Shown here piece after piece: positions 1-7,743 of a stretch of 20,685 nucleotides of DNA. Source of the DNA: Dehalococcoidia bacterium UBA3254 (lineage in GTDB: Bacteria > Chloroflexota > Dehalococcoidia > Dehalococcoidales > UBA3254); NCBI GenBank assembly GCA_002362735.1, contig DEUU01000364.1, forward strand, positions 1 through 20,685, written 5' to 3'. The position numbers and the translations under genes are program-made. The notes below the pieces were generated by a model. That model worked only from the letters and a program-made list of their open reading frames with translations. It searched no databases and was not told the DNA's origin. How positions within the stretch are numbered: the first letter of the stretch is position 1; every line of letters begins with the position of its first letter.

Positions 1-595
1 CGGCGATGTTGCGGCTGAAACCCATATGCACGCCGGCATCGATCATCGCCTCCATAAAGAGGAAGACATAGGCCGGGCCGCTGCCGCTGACAGCGGTAGC
101 CATATCCAGATATTTCTCATCATCCACATAAATCTCTATTCCCATGGCTCCCAATATAGAGCCCGCCCATTTCTTTTGCCCAGCGGTAACTTGGGGTGTG
201 GTTGTCCAGACTGTCATGCCTTCTCCGATCTGAGCCGGGGTGTTGGGCATGGAGCGCGCTATGCAGGAATGGGACAACCCGTTACTGATAGTATTCACAC
301 TTTTACCGGCGATGATTGAGATTACCAGCTGGGTCGGTTTGATTTGATCTTTCAAACCAGCCATGACATCGTTCAGGACCTGCGGTTTAATTGCCAGTAA
401 AATGATATCTTTGCCATCGATAGCTATAAGATTACTTTCTGTAACCGATACGTTATATTTCTGTTGAAGATAAGAACGCCGGGTTTCAGCGATATCACTG
501 ACAGTAATATCCCCGGTAGATGCGATCTTTTTTACCAGGACCGCTGAGAGCATCGCTTCCGCCATATTTCCACCGCCGATGAATGCCAGTTTCAT
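1..595 (-). CDS. proC: Pyrroline-5-carboxylate reductase, partial (C-terminus off the left edge)
   Basis: Catalyses the last step of proline synthesis, NAD(P)H-dependent reduction of 1-pyrroline-5-carboxylate to proline, in the cytoplasm. I translated the minus strand from the ATG at 595 and the frame is open for 198 residues to the window edge; the family is about 270 residues, so roughly the last quarter is missing. The N-terminal Rossmann motif GGGNMAEA is at residues 7-14, the family segment MPNTPAQIGEG at 116-126, and the P5CR signature region VSGSGPAY at 169-176, close to where the dimerisation domain begins. The start is set by an ideal AAGGAGGT ribosome site 5 bases upstream. It lies 11 bases downstream of the yggS stop, so leuS-yggS-proC is probably one operon. 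YggS/proC adjacency is common across bacteria and fits the link between PLP and amino-acid metabolism. Confidence 0.95.
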   Translation of the reverse strand, partial: MKLAFIGGGNMAEAMLSAVLVKKIASTGDITVSDIAETRRSYLQQKYNVSVTESNLIAIDGKDIILLAIKPQVLNDVMAGLKDQIKPTQLVISIIAGKSVNTISNGLSHSCIARSMPNTPAQIGEGMTVWTTTPQVTAGQKKWAGSILGAMGIEIYVDDEKYLDMATAVSGSGPAYVFLFMEAMIDAGVHMGFSRNIA

Positions 596-606
596 GATTG
601 ACCTCC

Positions 607-1287
607 TTACCTTCTCTCCCCGAATATTGCCCTGCCGATTCGAACCATGGTAGCGCCTTCCTCAACCGCCACCTCGAAGTCATCCGTCATGCCCATTGAC
701 AGATGTTGAAGCTGGAAAGAGGCCCTTAATTCTTTTAACCTGCGAAATACGGGCCTTACCTGTTCCGGATTATCCACGAATGGAGCGATCGTCATGAGCC
801 CCCTGATCTCTATACAGGGCATATTCCGAATAGCCACAAAAGAAGACTCTATTTCACTCAAAGAAAATCCGCTTTTGGTTGTTTCTCCAGCGATGTTGAT
901 CTGAAGCAGAACCTGAACCTTTCCAGCCCTGCCCTGAGCTTTTTGATTTATCGAATCCGCCAGGGCAAGAGAGTCTATACTGTGAATCATATCGAAAATA
1001 TCTAAAGCCGTTTTAACCTTGTTTGATTGGAGATGGCCGATCATATGCCAGACAGGGCAAGGCTCGAGGACTCCCAGGGCATCGATCTTTTCTGCAGCTT
1101 CCTGTACACGGTTTTCTCCGAAATTCCGCACCCCTAAATGGAACGCCGCCTCTATTTCTGACGGCTTGACGGTCTTGGTTACAGCGATTAAAATGACCTC
1201 TTCGGGTGATCGTCCAGCCCTGCGGCAAGCCTGTGCGATGCGTTTTTGCACGATCTCAAGATTCGCTTTAATATCCGCTTGCGGCAA
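607..1287 (-). CDS. yggS: YggS/PROSC family PLP homeostasis protein
   Basis: A cytoplasmic pyridoxal-5'-phosphate carrier/homeostasis protein with the alanine-racemase-like TIM-barrel fold and no known catalytic reaction. The PLP lysine sits in AVTKTV (Lys38 with this start). Other family blocks are FGENRVQE, HMIGHLQSNK, GLMTIAPF and the C-terminal LSMGMTDDFEVAVEEGATMVRIG. I chose the TTG at 1287: it has a GAGG site 5 bases upstream and gives 226 residues, the usual family length, starting MPQADIKANLEIV. A longer reading from a TTG at 1329 gives 240 residues but has no ribosome site and begins inside a palindrome. It is co-directional with leuS upstream and proC downstream (11-base gap). Function is known from the family; the start is inferred. 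Confidence 0.92.
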   Translation of the reverse strand: MPQADIKANLEIVQKRIAQACRRAGRSPEEVILIAVTKTVKPSEIEAAFHLGVRNFGENRVQEAAEKIDALGVLEPCPVWHMIGHLQSNKVKTALDIFDMIHSIDSLALADSINQKAQGRAGKVQVLLQINIAGETTKSGFSLSEIESSFVAIRNMPCIEIRGLMTIAPFVDNPEQVRPVFRRLKELRASFQLQHLSMGMTDDFEVAVEEGATMVRIGRAIFGERR

Positions 1288-1308
1288 TCCTACCTCACTC
1301 TTACAATT

Positions 1309-1329
1309 TTGCAAGGGATCCCCTTGCAA
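1309..1329 (-). repeat. Perfect 9-bp inverted repeat between leuS and yggS
   Basis: TTGCAAGGG, a 3-base spacer ATC, then CCCTTGCAA: a perfect hairpin 6 bases past the leuS stop and about 20 bases before the preferred yggS start. No U-rich tract follows on the minus strand, so it is not a standard intrinsic terminator. It may be an mRNA-stability or processing hairpin that separates expression of leuS from yggS-proC. Confidence 0.6.
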
Positions 1330-1335
1330 GGAAAG

Positions 1336-3792
1336 TTACTTCACTACCAGATTAACCAGTTTTCGGGGAACATAGATGGTATTTACAACCTGCTTCCCCT
1401 CCAGATGCGGTTTAACCTTCGGGCTGTCAAGGGCCAATTTTTTGGCTTCCTCCTCGGTGATAGAGACCGAAACCGGAAAACGATCCCGAAGTTTGCCGTT
1501 TACCTGGATTACCAGCGTCACCTGTTCCACTTTGGCGATATCTTCACTCCAGGCAGGCCATTTCTGATTGTGAATACTGTAAGCGTGACCGGTCAGCATC
1601 CAGAGTTCTTCCGCCATGTGCGGCGCTGTCGGCGCTATCATTAGCATCAAGTTATCCAGCGCGGTCTTCCAGGCAGGTTCACTGACTGCGCCCTTCGTCC
1701 GGACGTCATCCAGATAATTCGTAAGCTCCATCAAAGTAGCTATCATGGTATTAAAGCGGATCTTCTCTATATCATCGGTAACTGACTTGATCGTCTGATG
1801 AGTGAGGCGAGAAAGGTCCTGTTCGGCCTTTTTCTGATCATCCGGATTGGCTCCCGGGGCTGGTGTATATCCGTCCAGTATCAGGTTCCAGATGCGATTC
1901 AACCAGCGAAAAACGCCGCTGATACCGCTGTCATTCCAGTCGCCACCCCTCTCCCAGGGCGCGATGAACATCAAATATGCCCTTACTGTATCCGCCCCCA
2001 TCTGGCCGACGTAGGCATCTGGATTGACTACGTTGCCTCGAGACTTGCTCATCTTCATATGCTGGGAGATAATGGTGCCCTGATTGAAAAGGCGCAGAAA
2101 CGGCTCATCGAAATCAATGAGTCCAATATCTCTAATTGCTTTGGTAAAAAAGCGGGCATAGAATAGATGCATTACCGCATGTTCCGCTCCTCCGGTATAA
2201 AGATCAACCGGCATCCAGTATTTAACCTTTTCTCTGGTAAAAGGAGCATTTTCAGAGTGAGGGCTGGTATAACGATAGTAATACCAGGAAGAACACATAA
2301 AGGTATCCAGAGTATCCGTTTCTCTTTTCGCAGGGCCGCCACAGGTGGGACATATTGTGTTCACAAATTTTTCATTATATTTTAAAGGTGATTCACCGGT
2401 AGGCTTAAATTCTGCATCTTCCGGCAATTTTACCGGCAGGTCTTTCTCGGGCACAGTAACAATTCCGCATTTCGGGCAGTAAATAATTGGGATGGGAGCT
2501 CCCCAGTAACGCTGACGGGAAATCAACCAGTCGCGCAACTTATAGCTGACCGTCCCTTTTCCCCAGCCCTTCTGCTCCAGATATTGGGTGACGGCTTTAA
2601 TACCATCCTGACTGGGAGTGCCGTTAAACTGGGCTGAATTGACCATCATTCCAGGCTCGGTATAGGCTTCTGTCAGAGGCTCATTATTCCAGTCCAGCGG
2701 CGAGATTACAACCTTGATCTGCAGATTGTATTTCCTGGCAAAAGCGAAATCGCGGGTATCATGCGCTGGAACCGCCATCACCGCGCCCGTGCCGTAGCTG
2801 GTCAGGACATAATCAGCAATCCAGATAGGCACATTTTCATTGGTTAGACGGTTGGTTGCGTAGGCTCCAATGAAGACACCGTCCTTTTCCTTTTCAGTTG
2901 AAAGTCTCTCGATATCACTCTGGCGGCGAGTCTTCATGATATAATCTTCAACTTGACCCTTTCTCTCCGGGGCAGTCAGCTTGGCTACCAGAGGATGCTC
3001 CGGGGCTAGCACCATAAAAGTCACTCCGTAGATAGTGTCTGGACGGGTCGTAAAGACGCGGATTTCCTTTTCCTCAACTTCGGAATGATGCAAAGCGAAA
3101 GAAATCTCTGTACCTTCGCTGCGGCCGACCCAGTTTTTCTGCATGATTTTAATACGTTCTGGCCATTCCAGATTGTCATGCTGCATAAGCTCATCAGCGT
3201 ATCTGGTAATCCGAAAAAACCACTGTTCCATATCACGGCGAATAACCGCGGAATCGCATCTTTCACAGAAACCTTCGACCACCTGCTCGTTAGCCAGAAC
3301 CGTCTGGCATGCAGGACACCAATTGACCGGAGCTTTTGTTCGGTAAGCCAGTCCGGCTTCGTAAAGCTTTAAAAAGAACCACTGTGTCCATTTATAATAT
3401 TCCGGAAGACAGGTAATGACTTCGCGGCTCCAATCGTGGATCGCACCCATGGTCTTTAACTGACGGCGCATGTTCTCGATATTTTTCATGGTCCATGTAA
3501 AGGGGTGAATGCCCCTTTTGATAGCCGCATTTTCAGCCGGCAAACCAAACGAATCAAACCCGATAGGGTGCATGACGTTGAAGCCCTGCATACGCTTGAA
3601 TCTGGCATGGACATCTGAAGGCGCCATCGCGTACCAGTGGCCGATATGAAGATCACCGGAGGTGTAAGGGAACATCGTGAGGGCATACCATTTAGTTTTA
3701 GAATTATCTTCTTTGGCCTCGTAGAGCTTGTCTTCAGCCCATTTTTGCTGCCATTTTTTCTCAATTTCCTGGGGATTATATCTTTCCGCCAT
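1336..3792 (-). CDS. leuS: Leucyl-tRNA synthetase
   Basis: Class I aminoacyl-tRNA synthetase that charges tRNA-Leu in the cytoplasm. With this start it has 818 residues, normal for bacterial LeuRS. The HIGH motif is at 49-52 (GDLHIGHWYAM) and KMSKS at 580-584. Between them are a zinc-type knuckle (CPACQ...CERCDS), the CP1 editing domain (TTRPDTIYGVTFMVLAPEHPL, TGAVMAVPAHDTRDF) and the SSWYYYRYTSP block typical of LeuRS. The C-terminal anticodon and tail region (VIQVNGKLRDR) is intact. I chose the ATG at 3792: it has an AGGAG 12 bases upstream, whereas the TTG at 3816 that would add 8 residues has no ribosome site. It is the first gene of the leuS-yggS-proC operon. I saw no T-box anti-terminator in the roughly 50-base leader, so leucine-tRNA control is not apparent. 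Confidence 0.97.
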   Translation of the reverse strand: MAERYNPQEIEKKWQQKWAEDKLYEAKEDNSKTKWYALTMFPYTSGDLHIGHWYAMAPSDVHARFKRMQGFNVMHPIGFDSFGLPAENAAIKRGIHPFTWTMKNIENMRRQLKTMGAIHDWSREVITCLPEYYKWTQWFFLKLYEAGLAYRTKAPVNWCPACQTVLANEQVVEGFCERCDSAVIRRDMEQWFFRITRYADELMQHDNLEWPERIKIMQKNWVGRSEGTEISFALHHSEVEEKEIRVFTTRPDTIYGVTFMVLAPEHPLVAKLTAPERKGQVEDYIMKTRRQSDIERLSTEKEKDGVFIGAYATNRLTNENVPIWIADYVLTSYGTGAVMAVPAHDTRDFAFARKYNLQIKVVISPLDWNNEPLTEAYTEPGMMVNSAQFNGTPSQDGIKAVTQYLEQKGWGKGTVSYKLRDWLISRQRYWGAPIPIIYCPKCGIVTVPEKDLPVKLPEDAEFKPTGESPLKYNEKFVNTICPTCGGPAKRETDTLDTFMCSSWYYYRYTSPHSENAPFTREKVKYWMPVDLYTGGAEHAVMHLFYARFFTKAIRDIGLIDFDEPFLRLFNQGTIISQHMKMSKSRGNVVNPDAYVGQMGADTVRAYLMFIAPWERGGDWNDSGISGVFRWLNRIWNLILDGYTPAPGANPDDQKKAEQDLSRLTHQTIKSVTDDIEKIRFNTMIATLMELTNYLDDVRTKGAVSEPAWKTALDNLMLMIAPTAPHMAEELWMLTGHAYSIHNQKWPAWSEDIAKVEQVTLVIQVNGKLRDRFPVSVSITEEEAKKLALDSPKVKPHLEGKQVVNTIYVPRKLVNLVVK

Positions 3793-3848
3793 GTAAGTTT
3801 TATTCTCCTGATTCAACGATACTGGAAAACAGGTTTATTTCGTAGTTA

Positions 3849-3877
3849 ATTGTATCAATAAAGGATATACCACGCAA
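3849..3877 (-). promoter_or_regulatory. Sigma70-type promoter for leuS operon
   Basis: On the minus strand, -35 TTGCGT (3872-3877), a 17-base spacer and -10 TACAAT (3849-3854). The expected start of transcription is near 3842, giving a leader of about 50 bases before the leuS ATG. Confidence 0.6.
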
Positions 3878-3981
3878 CCGATTGGAAGATCAGTTATTGT
3901 GGATTCATACTTGCATGACAGTCGTTTGCTTCCCCGGTCATACTGGGGGATGGGTGAATGTGGATTATTTTTTAAAATCGG

Positions 3982-4491
3982 CTAAAGGTCCATCCGGTAA
4001 GCCATGACTACCACCCCGGGTCTGGGGTGGTAGTCAAACTCAGGTATCCGTTTGAATCCCATTTTCTCGTACATTCGCTTGGCCACGCCCATCATTTCCG
4101 AAGTATGCAAAGCGATGGTCTTGATACCCTGCTTTCGGCAGCGGCGGATACATTCGTCCATCAGGGCTCGGCCGATACCCCGGCCACGGAAGTCCGGATC
4201 GACGGCGAGTAAACGCACACCCGCCCAACCCGGAAGCCACCCCTCCACGGATGGGCTGGCATATTTTAAATACAGAGTGACGGTCCCTGCCAACCGGCTG
4301 TGGGTTTCCGCTACGATTAACTCAGCCTCTGGAAGGCGGCTGCGTACGTCTATAATATCATTGAGATAATTTTTCCAGTCCTGGTCCGGCAAGAAGTCCG
4401 CATACTGAGAATAAGCCCTTTCTAAAATTCGGGACACTTCATCCAGTTCATTAAGCCTCGCATCCCGTATGATCAGTTTTCTATCTTGCAC
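3982..4491 (-). CDS. GNAT-family N-acetyltransferase
   Basis: A 169-residue cytoplasmic acetyl-CoA-dependent acetyltransferase of unknown substrate. The fold is shown by the N-terminal strand IIRDARLNELDEVSRIL, the mid-strand region LAGTVTLYLKYAS, motif A with the acetyl-CoA pyrophosphate loop (LAVDPDFRGRGIGRALMDECIRR, i.e. the R-x-x-G-x-G/A pattern) and motif B, IALHTSEMMGVAKRMYEKMGFKRI. The start is a GTG at 4491 with an AGGT-like site 12 bases upstream, behind its own extended -10 promoter. The last 10-20 codons contain a 13-bp perfect inverted repeat. It lies downstream of the hypothetical gene at 4559-4933, but the promoter between them suggests separate transcription. The substrate (amino acid, antibiotic or protein N-terminus) cannot be told from the sequence. 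Confidence 0.88.
   Translation of the reverse strand: MQDRKLIIRDARLNELDEVSRILERAYSQYADFLPDQDWKNYLNDIIDVRSRLPEAELIVAETHSRLAGTVTLYLKYASPSVEGWLPGWAGVRLLAVDPDFRGRGIGRALMDECIRRCRKQGIKTIALHTSEMMGVAKRMYEKMGFKRIPEFDYHPRPGVVVMAYRMDL
4005..4036 (-). repeat. 13-bp perfect inverted repeat in the GNAT gene 3' end
   Basis: TGACTACCACCCC, 6-base loop GGGTCT, then GGGGTGGTAGTCA, entirely within codons for the C-terminal HPRPGVVVMAY segment. GC-rich and perfect, it would form a stable RNA hairpin about 10 codons before the stop. No U tract follows on the minus strand. Confidence 0.65.
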
Positions 4492-4516
4492 GTTATTTTT
4501 TTACCTGTCACTCAAC

Positions 4517-4525
4517 ATTATAACA
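4517..4525 (-). promoter_or_regulatory. Extended -10 promoter for the GNAT gene
   Basis: On the minus strand the sequence TGTTATAAT is a perfect -10 (TATAAT) with the TGn extension. No good -35 is seen 16-18 bases upstream, which is usual for extended -10 promoters. Transcription should start near 4510, about 19 bases before the GTG start. Confidence 0.5.
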
Positions 4526-4558
4526 AAGAAGGATCATCATAAGATTCAGGGCGTACTC

Positions 4559-4933
4559 TTACATTACGCTTTCGACATTTTTAAAGAACTCTTTAACTTT
4601 ACCTTCAAAATCTGCCCTTGGGACTTTAGAAAGAGGCGATAAGAAACAAAGTAAATATTCGGTCAACCCGTTCTTTACGGTATCTATGATGATATCTTTC
4701 AGGTCCAACGTTAATGAATCCACCGAGAGCTTTTCTTTCTGCTCCCCCGGTTCCTCGTTGAAAGAGAGCGTAAAGATATCTTTTCCAGTCTTGAATTCCC
4801 AGAGATTGGGCATTCCCGGCGACATGAGCTTGAACATCTCACAACATTTCGTTTTACTGACGCTGGCAAGAAAACGATGTCGAAATAGTTCCCCCATGGG
4901 AGGATCAATAACTACCTCATAATGAAAAGACAT
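4559..4933 (-). CDS. Conserved-looking hypothetical protein, 124 aa, downstream of antiporter
   Basis: I do not recognise this family. The product is soluble, with no signal peptide or membrane segment. It has an N-terminal beta-like stretch (MSFHYEVVIDPP), a cysteine pair (KTKCCEMFKLM), alternating strands (FKTGKDIFTLSFNEEP) and a C-terminal half predicted by eye to be helical (LKDIIIDTVKNGLTEYLLCFL, DFEGKVKEFFKNVESVM). The start is well supported: ATG at 4933 with AAGGAGG 6 bases upstream. It begins 11 bases after the antiporter stop on the same strand, so the two are almost certainly co-transcribed. A role as an antiporter regulatory or accessory protein is inferred from position only. Confidence 0.8.
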   Translation of the reverse strand: MSFHYEVVIDPPMGELFRHRFLASVSKTKCCEMFKLMSPGMPNLWEFKTGKDIFTLSFNEEPGEQKEKLSVDSLTLDLKDIIIDTVKNGLTEYLLCFLSPLSKVPRADFEGKVKEFFKNVESVM

Positions 4934-4944
4934 GCTTCTCCTCC

Positions 4945-6207
4945 TTACGATACCTTTACCCGTTGGCCTTCTTCACCCCGACGATAGGCAAATGAGAGCA
5001 AAATTGGAGATACAATAGTGGTAATCATCACCACGACGACGGCAATCCCGAATATTTTATTCGATACAACTCCGCGAGTCAGTCCCACGCTGGCAATAAT
5101 AAGGTTCACTTCGCCTCGGGGAATCATCCCCAGCCCAATTCTGACAGACCCTCGAATGTTGAAACCGATGACCAGAGAAGGCAAACCACAACCCAGAAGC
5201 TTACCAATGATCGCGAGAGCCGCGATAGCCAACCCAAAATAAATCACGGCGCCAACCGCCTGGAAATTTACTAGCATGCCCATAATCACGAAAAAGATAG
5301 GTACAAAAAGGTGGTGTAAAGTATCAATGGGTCGCGTCAATAAACCGGCCAGCCTGGTGTTAGACAACGCCAGGCCTATAGAATAAGCCCCGATTACCGT
5401 TGCCAGACCAAATTGCTCTGCCAGTCCACCGGCGAAGAGTGCTAGCGCCAGAGCAATGGATAACGTGGCCCCGACCACTTTAAATGAACTGGCGAACCGG
5501 GCAATATATTTGGCTGCCAGAATACCCGCGACGGTGAGAAAAACCCAGAATCCCATTGCTCTTCCCACATTCAGAAAAGCCTGGGAGAAATGGAACCCGC
5601 CCAAAGTAATGCCCAGGACAACGGTAAGGACCAAAATTCCTATCACATCATCGATCACATCGGCTGCAAGCGTGGTAGTGCCTTCCGGCGTTCCCAGTTT
5701 GCCAAGATCACGTAATATCCTGGCGGTAACACCCGTGGAAGTTGCACTGACGATTGCGCCGGTAAACAATGCAGCTGGAGCGGACAAACTGTTTGCCAGA
5801 CCGAAGAAGACAGCCGCCGCAGCTCCCAGAAAAAAACAAACAGCGATCCCTCCAATAGCTACAAACGAAGCTGGACCCGCAAAACGAAAGAACTGTCCGA
5901 AATCAGTACCCAGACCCGCCGAAAACAGAAGTATTATCACGGCTATTTGGGCGATGAAATAAAGCTCATTGGAGACAGGAGTGGCGATAACCTGACCAGC
6001 CTGAGGCAAAACCATCGGAAAAAGCGGACCGAGTCCAGGTATTGGAAGTTTACCCAGAGCATAAGGCCCAATGATCATTCCCATAGCCAATTCTCCGACT
6101 ACGGCCGGCTGTTTAAGGTATCTTTCACAAATTTCACCACCAAGCTTGGCCGCAAAAATAATCGCTGCCAGCTCAAAAAGAAACAGCGCCAGAAAATCGG
6201 TTATCAT
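4945..6207 (-). CDS. CPA2-family cation/proton antiporter (Kef/NapA-like)
   Basis: An inner-membrane monovalent cation:proton antiporter, Na+ or K+ against H+. It has 420 residues and about 12-13 hydrophobic segments from residue 5 to about 410. The family core is clear: QPAVVGELAMGMIIGP (residues about 33-48), the LLFSAGLGTDFGQF segment, TGAIVSATSTGVTARIL, and the ion-binding VIDDVIG with tandem Asp186-Asp187, the DD typical of electrogenic CPA2 members. There is no TrkA-N/RCK domain, so it is unlike full KefB/C. I chose ATG 6207 (GAGG 7 bases upstream) because the first membrane span follows at once. A TTG at 6246 also has an AAGGA site and would add 13 residues. The hypothetical gene at 4559-4933 follows 11 bases downstream. 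Ion specificity cannot be read from the sequence. Confidence 0.92.
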   Translation of the reverse strand: MITDFLALFLFELAAIIFAAKLGGEICERYLKQPAVVGELAMGMIIGPYALGKLPIPGLGPLFPMVLPQAGQVIATPVSNELYFIAQIAVIILLFSAGLGTDFGQFFRFAGPASFVAIGGIAVCFFLGAAAAVFFGLANSLSAPAALFTGAIVSATSTGVTARILRDLGKLGTPEGTTTLAADVIDDVIGILVLTVVLGITLGGFHFSQAFLNVGRAMGFWVFLTVAGILAAKYIARFASSFKVVGATLSIALALALFAGGLAEQFGLATVIGAYSIGLALSNTRLAGLLTRPIDTLHHLFVPIFFVIMGMLVNFQAVGAVIYFGLAIAALAIIGKLLGCGLPSLVIGFNIRGSVRIGLGMIPRGEVNLIIASVGLTRGVVSNKIFGIAVVVVMITTIVSPILLSFAYRRGEEGQRVKVS

Positions 6208-6563
6208 GGTTTTCCTCAGTATAACGTCAGATATTTCATGATGCAAACCAGGTCCTTTTTATCGAATACCGTCATTATTTATGTGTATCGATATTGTTTT
6301 TAATCGCTGCGAAATACATGAAAATGCTTGACATAGATTATATCTCATTGCGGATAAAACGATCGCTCAAGCAAATTAGAATGAGATCAAACAGTCATTC
6401 AGGGGCTAATCAAATGGACGGTATGTACCAAAATCAAAAAAATGCAGACACCATAAGTTCCAACATATCTTCCTCTTTAAAAATTAGCATAGTGCGGATG
6501 AGGATCTAGACCCTCATCTGCACTTTCAATTAAACAGATTAAAATGTAGATAGGAGGCAATTT
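6208..6563. other. AT-rich intergenic/leader region between divergent antiporter and CBS genes
   Basis: A divergent regulatory gap. On the plus strand there is a perfect -35 TTGACA (6328-6333) whose best -10 partner, GATAAA, is 19 bases away, so this promoter is weak. On the minus strand there is a perfect -10 TATAAT (6337-6342) with no matching -35. A 7-codon open reading frame beginning ATG-AAA near 6240 ends just before the antiporter ribosome site; I do not call it a gene. An open frame at 6294-6509 has no ribosome site and no protein-like character. A strong hairpin at 6491-6524 precedes the CBS gene. Confidence 0.5.
6491..6524 (+). repeat. 13-bp hairpin in the leader of the CBS-domain gene
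   Basis: AGTGCGGATGAGG, 8-base loop ATCTAGAC, then CCTCATCTGCACT: 12 Watson-Crick pairs plus one G-U pair. It ends 28 bases before the AGGAGG ribosome site of the CBS gene. The plus strand continues TTCAATTAA, a poor terminator tail. On the minus strand ATGCTAATTTTT follows, which resembles a terminator tail offset by several bases. Confidence 0.65.
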
Positions 6564-6983
6564 ATGAAAGTCAGAAATATTCGTTTAAAAGAGGTCCATT
6601 GTGTAGCGCCGGAAGCCACTTTAATGGACGTGGCTACCATCATGCGCAATTTCTCGGTAGGCGCAGTGCCGGTATGTGAAGGGAAGCAGCTACGGGGGAT
6701 GGTTACGGACAGAAGTATTGCCGCGGCCTGCATTGCGAATGACTTAAGCGGTTCAACTTGCCTCGCTAAAGACTATATGGTCACTCACCCAAAACCGATT
6801 TCACCGGACATTGAAGTTGAAGAGGCAGTCAGAATCATGGCGAGAGACAAAGTCAACTATTTACCGATAATTGAGGGAGGCAGGCTGGTCGGTCTAATCT
6901 CTCTGGGTGATCTGGCCCTCGCCATCAAGGATAATGACAAGCTCGTAGCTGAAGCTTTAAGAGAAATCGCTGAGTCGAGCTAA
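6564..6983 (+). CDS. Two-CBS-domain protein
   Basis: A 139-residue cytoplasmic protein made only of a tandem CBS (Bateman) pair: CBS1 about residues 7-60 (VAPEATLMDVATIMRNFSVGAVPV...GMVTDRSI) and CBS2 about 72-125 (MVTHPKPISPDIEVEEAVRIMARDKVNYLPI...GLISLGDLA). Such pairs bind adenine nucleotides or related ligands and act as energy or redox sensors; the partner here is unknown. The ribosome site AGGAGG, 7 bases before ATG 6564, is very strong. Downstream after 32 bases comes an alpha/beta hydrolase on the same strand, a likely operon partner. Small CBS proteins of this type often accompany stress genes, which would fit the antiporters and UspA nearby. Confidence 0.92.
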   Translation: MKVRNIRLKEVHCVAPEATLMDVATIMRNFSVGAVPVCEGKQLRGMVTDRSIAAACIANDLSGSTCLAKDYMVTHPKPISPDIEVEEAVRIMARDKVNYLPIIEGGRLVGLISLGDLALAIKDNDKLVAEALREIAESS

Positions 6984-7015
6984 CTATCAACCGTTAACTG
7001 GCTGGTGGAGATAAT

Positions 7016-7684
7016 ATGAGCGCATTAAATAAAAATAAGACAGGAGAATGTCCGGTAACCATAGAGATCCCTTCTGCTACTCTGGACGGAAACCTTTGCC
7101 TTCCAAATGGTTTCAATGGCATTGTTATATTTGCTCACGGCAGTGGAAGCAGCCGGCTTAGCCCCCGTAATCGTTATGTAGCCGGAGTACTTCAAACCGC
7201 TGGAATCGGCACCTTGCTTTTTGATCTATTAACCGCGAAAGAAGAAGCTATCGACGACCGTACTGCAAAGCTGCGGTTCAATATCCACCTCCTGGCTCAG
7301 CGCCTAGTTGAAGTGACAGACTGGCTGCCTGAATTTCTCGAAGCGGAAAACCTGAAATTAGGTTATTTCGGCGCGAGTACCGGAGCAGGGGCCGCCCTGG
7401 TAGCTGCGGCAGAACGCCCTGAAGCTGTTCAAGCGGTGGTCTCGCGGGGAGGCCGACCGGACCTGGCAGAAGACGCACTGCCTCGCGTTAAGGCTCCTAC
7501 TCTCCTGATTGTGGGGGGAGAAGATTTCCAGGTTATAGAAATGAACCGGACAGCGCTGAGAGCCTTGAAGGCCGAAAAGGCACTGATTATCGTTCCCGGA
7601 GCGACTCACCTTTTTGAAGAACGGGGAGCTCTGGAAGAAGTAGCCAACCTGGCTTCAGATTGGTTTCGACGCCATTTAGGTTAA
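7016..7684 (+). CDS. Dienelactone-hydrolase-like alpha/beta hydrolase
   Basis: A 222-residue serine hydrolase. The nucleophile elbow is GASTG with Ser121 (LGYFGASTGAGAAL); the acid is probably Asp170 (LIVGGEDFQV) and the base His198 (VPGATHLFEE). The oxyanion region is FAHGSGSSRLSPRN at 39-52, a block I associate with DLH-like domains found alone or fused to phosphoribosyltransferase domains. There is no signal peptide, so it is cytoplasmic. The ribosome site GGTGGAG lies 6 bases before ATG 7016. It follows the CBS gene by 32 bases, so co-transcription is likely. The substrate is unknown; dienelactone itself is not implied. Confidence 0.88.
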   Translation: MSALNKNKTGECPVTIEIPSATLDGNLCLPNGFNGIVIFAHGSGSSRLSPRNRYVAGVLQTAGIGTLLFDLLTAKEEAIDDRTAKLRFNIHLLAQRLVEVTDWLPEFLEAENLKLGYFGASTGAGAALVAAAERPEAVQAVVSRGGRPDLAEDALPRVKAPTLLIVGGEDFQVIEMNRTALRALKAEKALIIVPGATHLFEERGALEEVANLASDWFRRHLG

Positions 7685-7743
7685 GGTTATAAAAATTATT
7701 TTCCTGATTTTACATGGTTTAAGTACAAAAAGAGGATATAAAG

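Noticed and set aside
3817..3981. T-box or other riboswitch upstream of leuS
   Set aside because: The predicted leader is only about 50 bases and contains no T-box sequence or anti-terminator fold. The CCCCGG/CTGGGG hairpin at about 3934-3950 is upstream of the promoter and lacks a T tract.
5456..5962. 168-codon plus-strand open frame within the first antiporter
   Set aside because: It is the complement of a clear CPA2 coding sequence; the composition is that of an antisense shadow of hydrophobic codons.
6294..6509. 71-codon open frame in the gap before the CBS gene
   Set aside because: No ribosome site, composition unlike a protein, and it runs into the hairpin at 6491-6524.
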